Shown: positions 13,217-13,252 of the stretch, one piece after another
How the letters are laid out: every line of letters begins with the position of its first letter
How positions within the stretch are numbered: the first letter of the stretch is position 1
Assembly: GCA_902783395.1 (NCBI GenBank)
Contig: CACZRA010000137.1
Coordinates: 1 to 13,252 of the forward strand
Length of the DNA: 13,252 nt
Direction of reading: 5' to 3'
Source of the DNA: an uncultured Lachnospiraceae bacterium
Lineage (GTDB): Bacteria; Bacillota; Clostridia; Lachnospirales; Lachnospiraceae
Notes under the pieces: model-generated
Database searches by the model: none
Told to the model about the DNA's origin: nothing
Seen by the model: the letters and a program-made list of their open reading frames with translations, nothing else
Translations under genes and position numbers: made by a program

Positions 13217-13252
13217 AGGCCCACATGTTGTTATTTATCTTCTCCAGCTGCA

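Larger units (their letters stand above)
13060..13226. repeat. 167-bp segment bounded by a 10-bp inverted repeat
   Basis: ATGTGGGCCT (13060-13069) and AGGCCCACAT (13217-13226) are perfect inverted repeats. They enclose the small palindromes, repeat copy B and the long hairpin at 13156-13216. A second perfect 10-bp pair is nested inside: GCAGCTTCCG (13092-13101) and CGGAAGCTGC (13191-13200). The layout resembles a small non-coding palindromic element or MITE-like unit, but no target-site duplication is evident. Confidence 0.6.

Noticed and set aside
12877..13252. Integrative-element attachment site at the tRNA
   Set aside because: The repeats lie at the 5' side of the tRNA, no duplicate of the tRNA 3' end is seen, and no integrase is present in the window.

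Overview
The window looks like a chromosomal segment of a Gram-positive anaerobe of the Clostridia, most likely Lachnospiraceae. The support is AGGAGG-type ribosome binding sites, frequent ATA isoleucine codons at moderate G+C, a pyruvate-family ferredoxin oxidoreductase (indolepyruvate type), a lipoprotein signal peptide, and several PAS-rich c-di-GMP enzymes. This placement is inference from style and gene content; no species-level marker is present.

Layout, left to right. (1) Positions 2-1636 (+): a dicarboxylate/amino-acid:cation symporter cut by the left edge, with a soluble N-terminal domain resembling a degenerate GHKL/anti-sigma ATPase. (2) Positions 1638-3633 (-): an apparent three-gene operon read lipoprotein, then an 87-residue unknown, then a two-helix DUF3592-like membrane protein. 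Its last stop codon lies 1 bp from the symporter stop. (3) A 239-bp divergent promoter region. (4) Positions 3873-6416 (+): a degenerate GGDEF-EAL protein with three C-terminal PAS-like domains. (5) Positions 6455-8098 (-): a second EAL protein with two C-terminal PAS-like domains, converging on the first. (6) Positions 8179-12960 (-): a co-directional run in transcription order tRNA-Leu(CAA), GGDEF diguanylate cyclase, indolepyruvate ferredoxin oxidoreductase alpha subunit (iorA), and an MscS-type channel with a C-terminal GHKL-like domain. (7) Positions 12961-13252: no gene, but a dense set of direct and inverted repeats.

Two themes link the genes. The first is c-di-GMP turnover: one intact GGDEF synthase with an RxxD inhibitory site and two EAL phosphodiesterases with intact catalytic residues. 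The synthase and the first phosphodiesterase carry the same kind of roughly 130-residue PAS-like sensor module, two copies each, at opposite ends of the protein. The second is membrane transport proteins fused to GHKL-like domains that lack the N-box asparagine: the symporter has it at the N terminus and the MscS channel at the C terminus. Whether these form one functional system is inference. The observations most worth following are the shared sensor module, the GHKL-like fusions, the tRNA-led gene run, and the repeat region.
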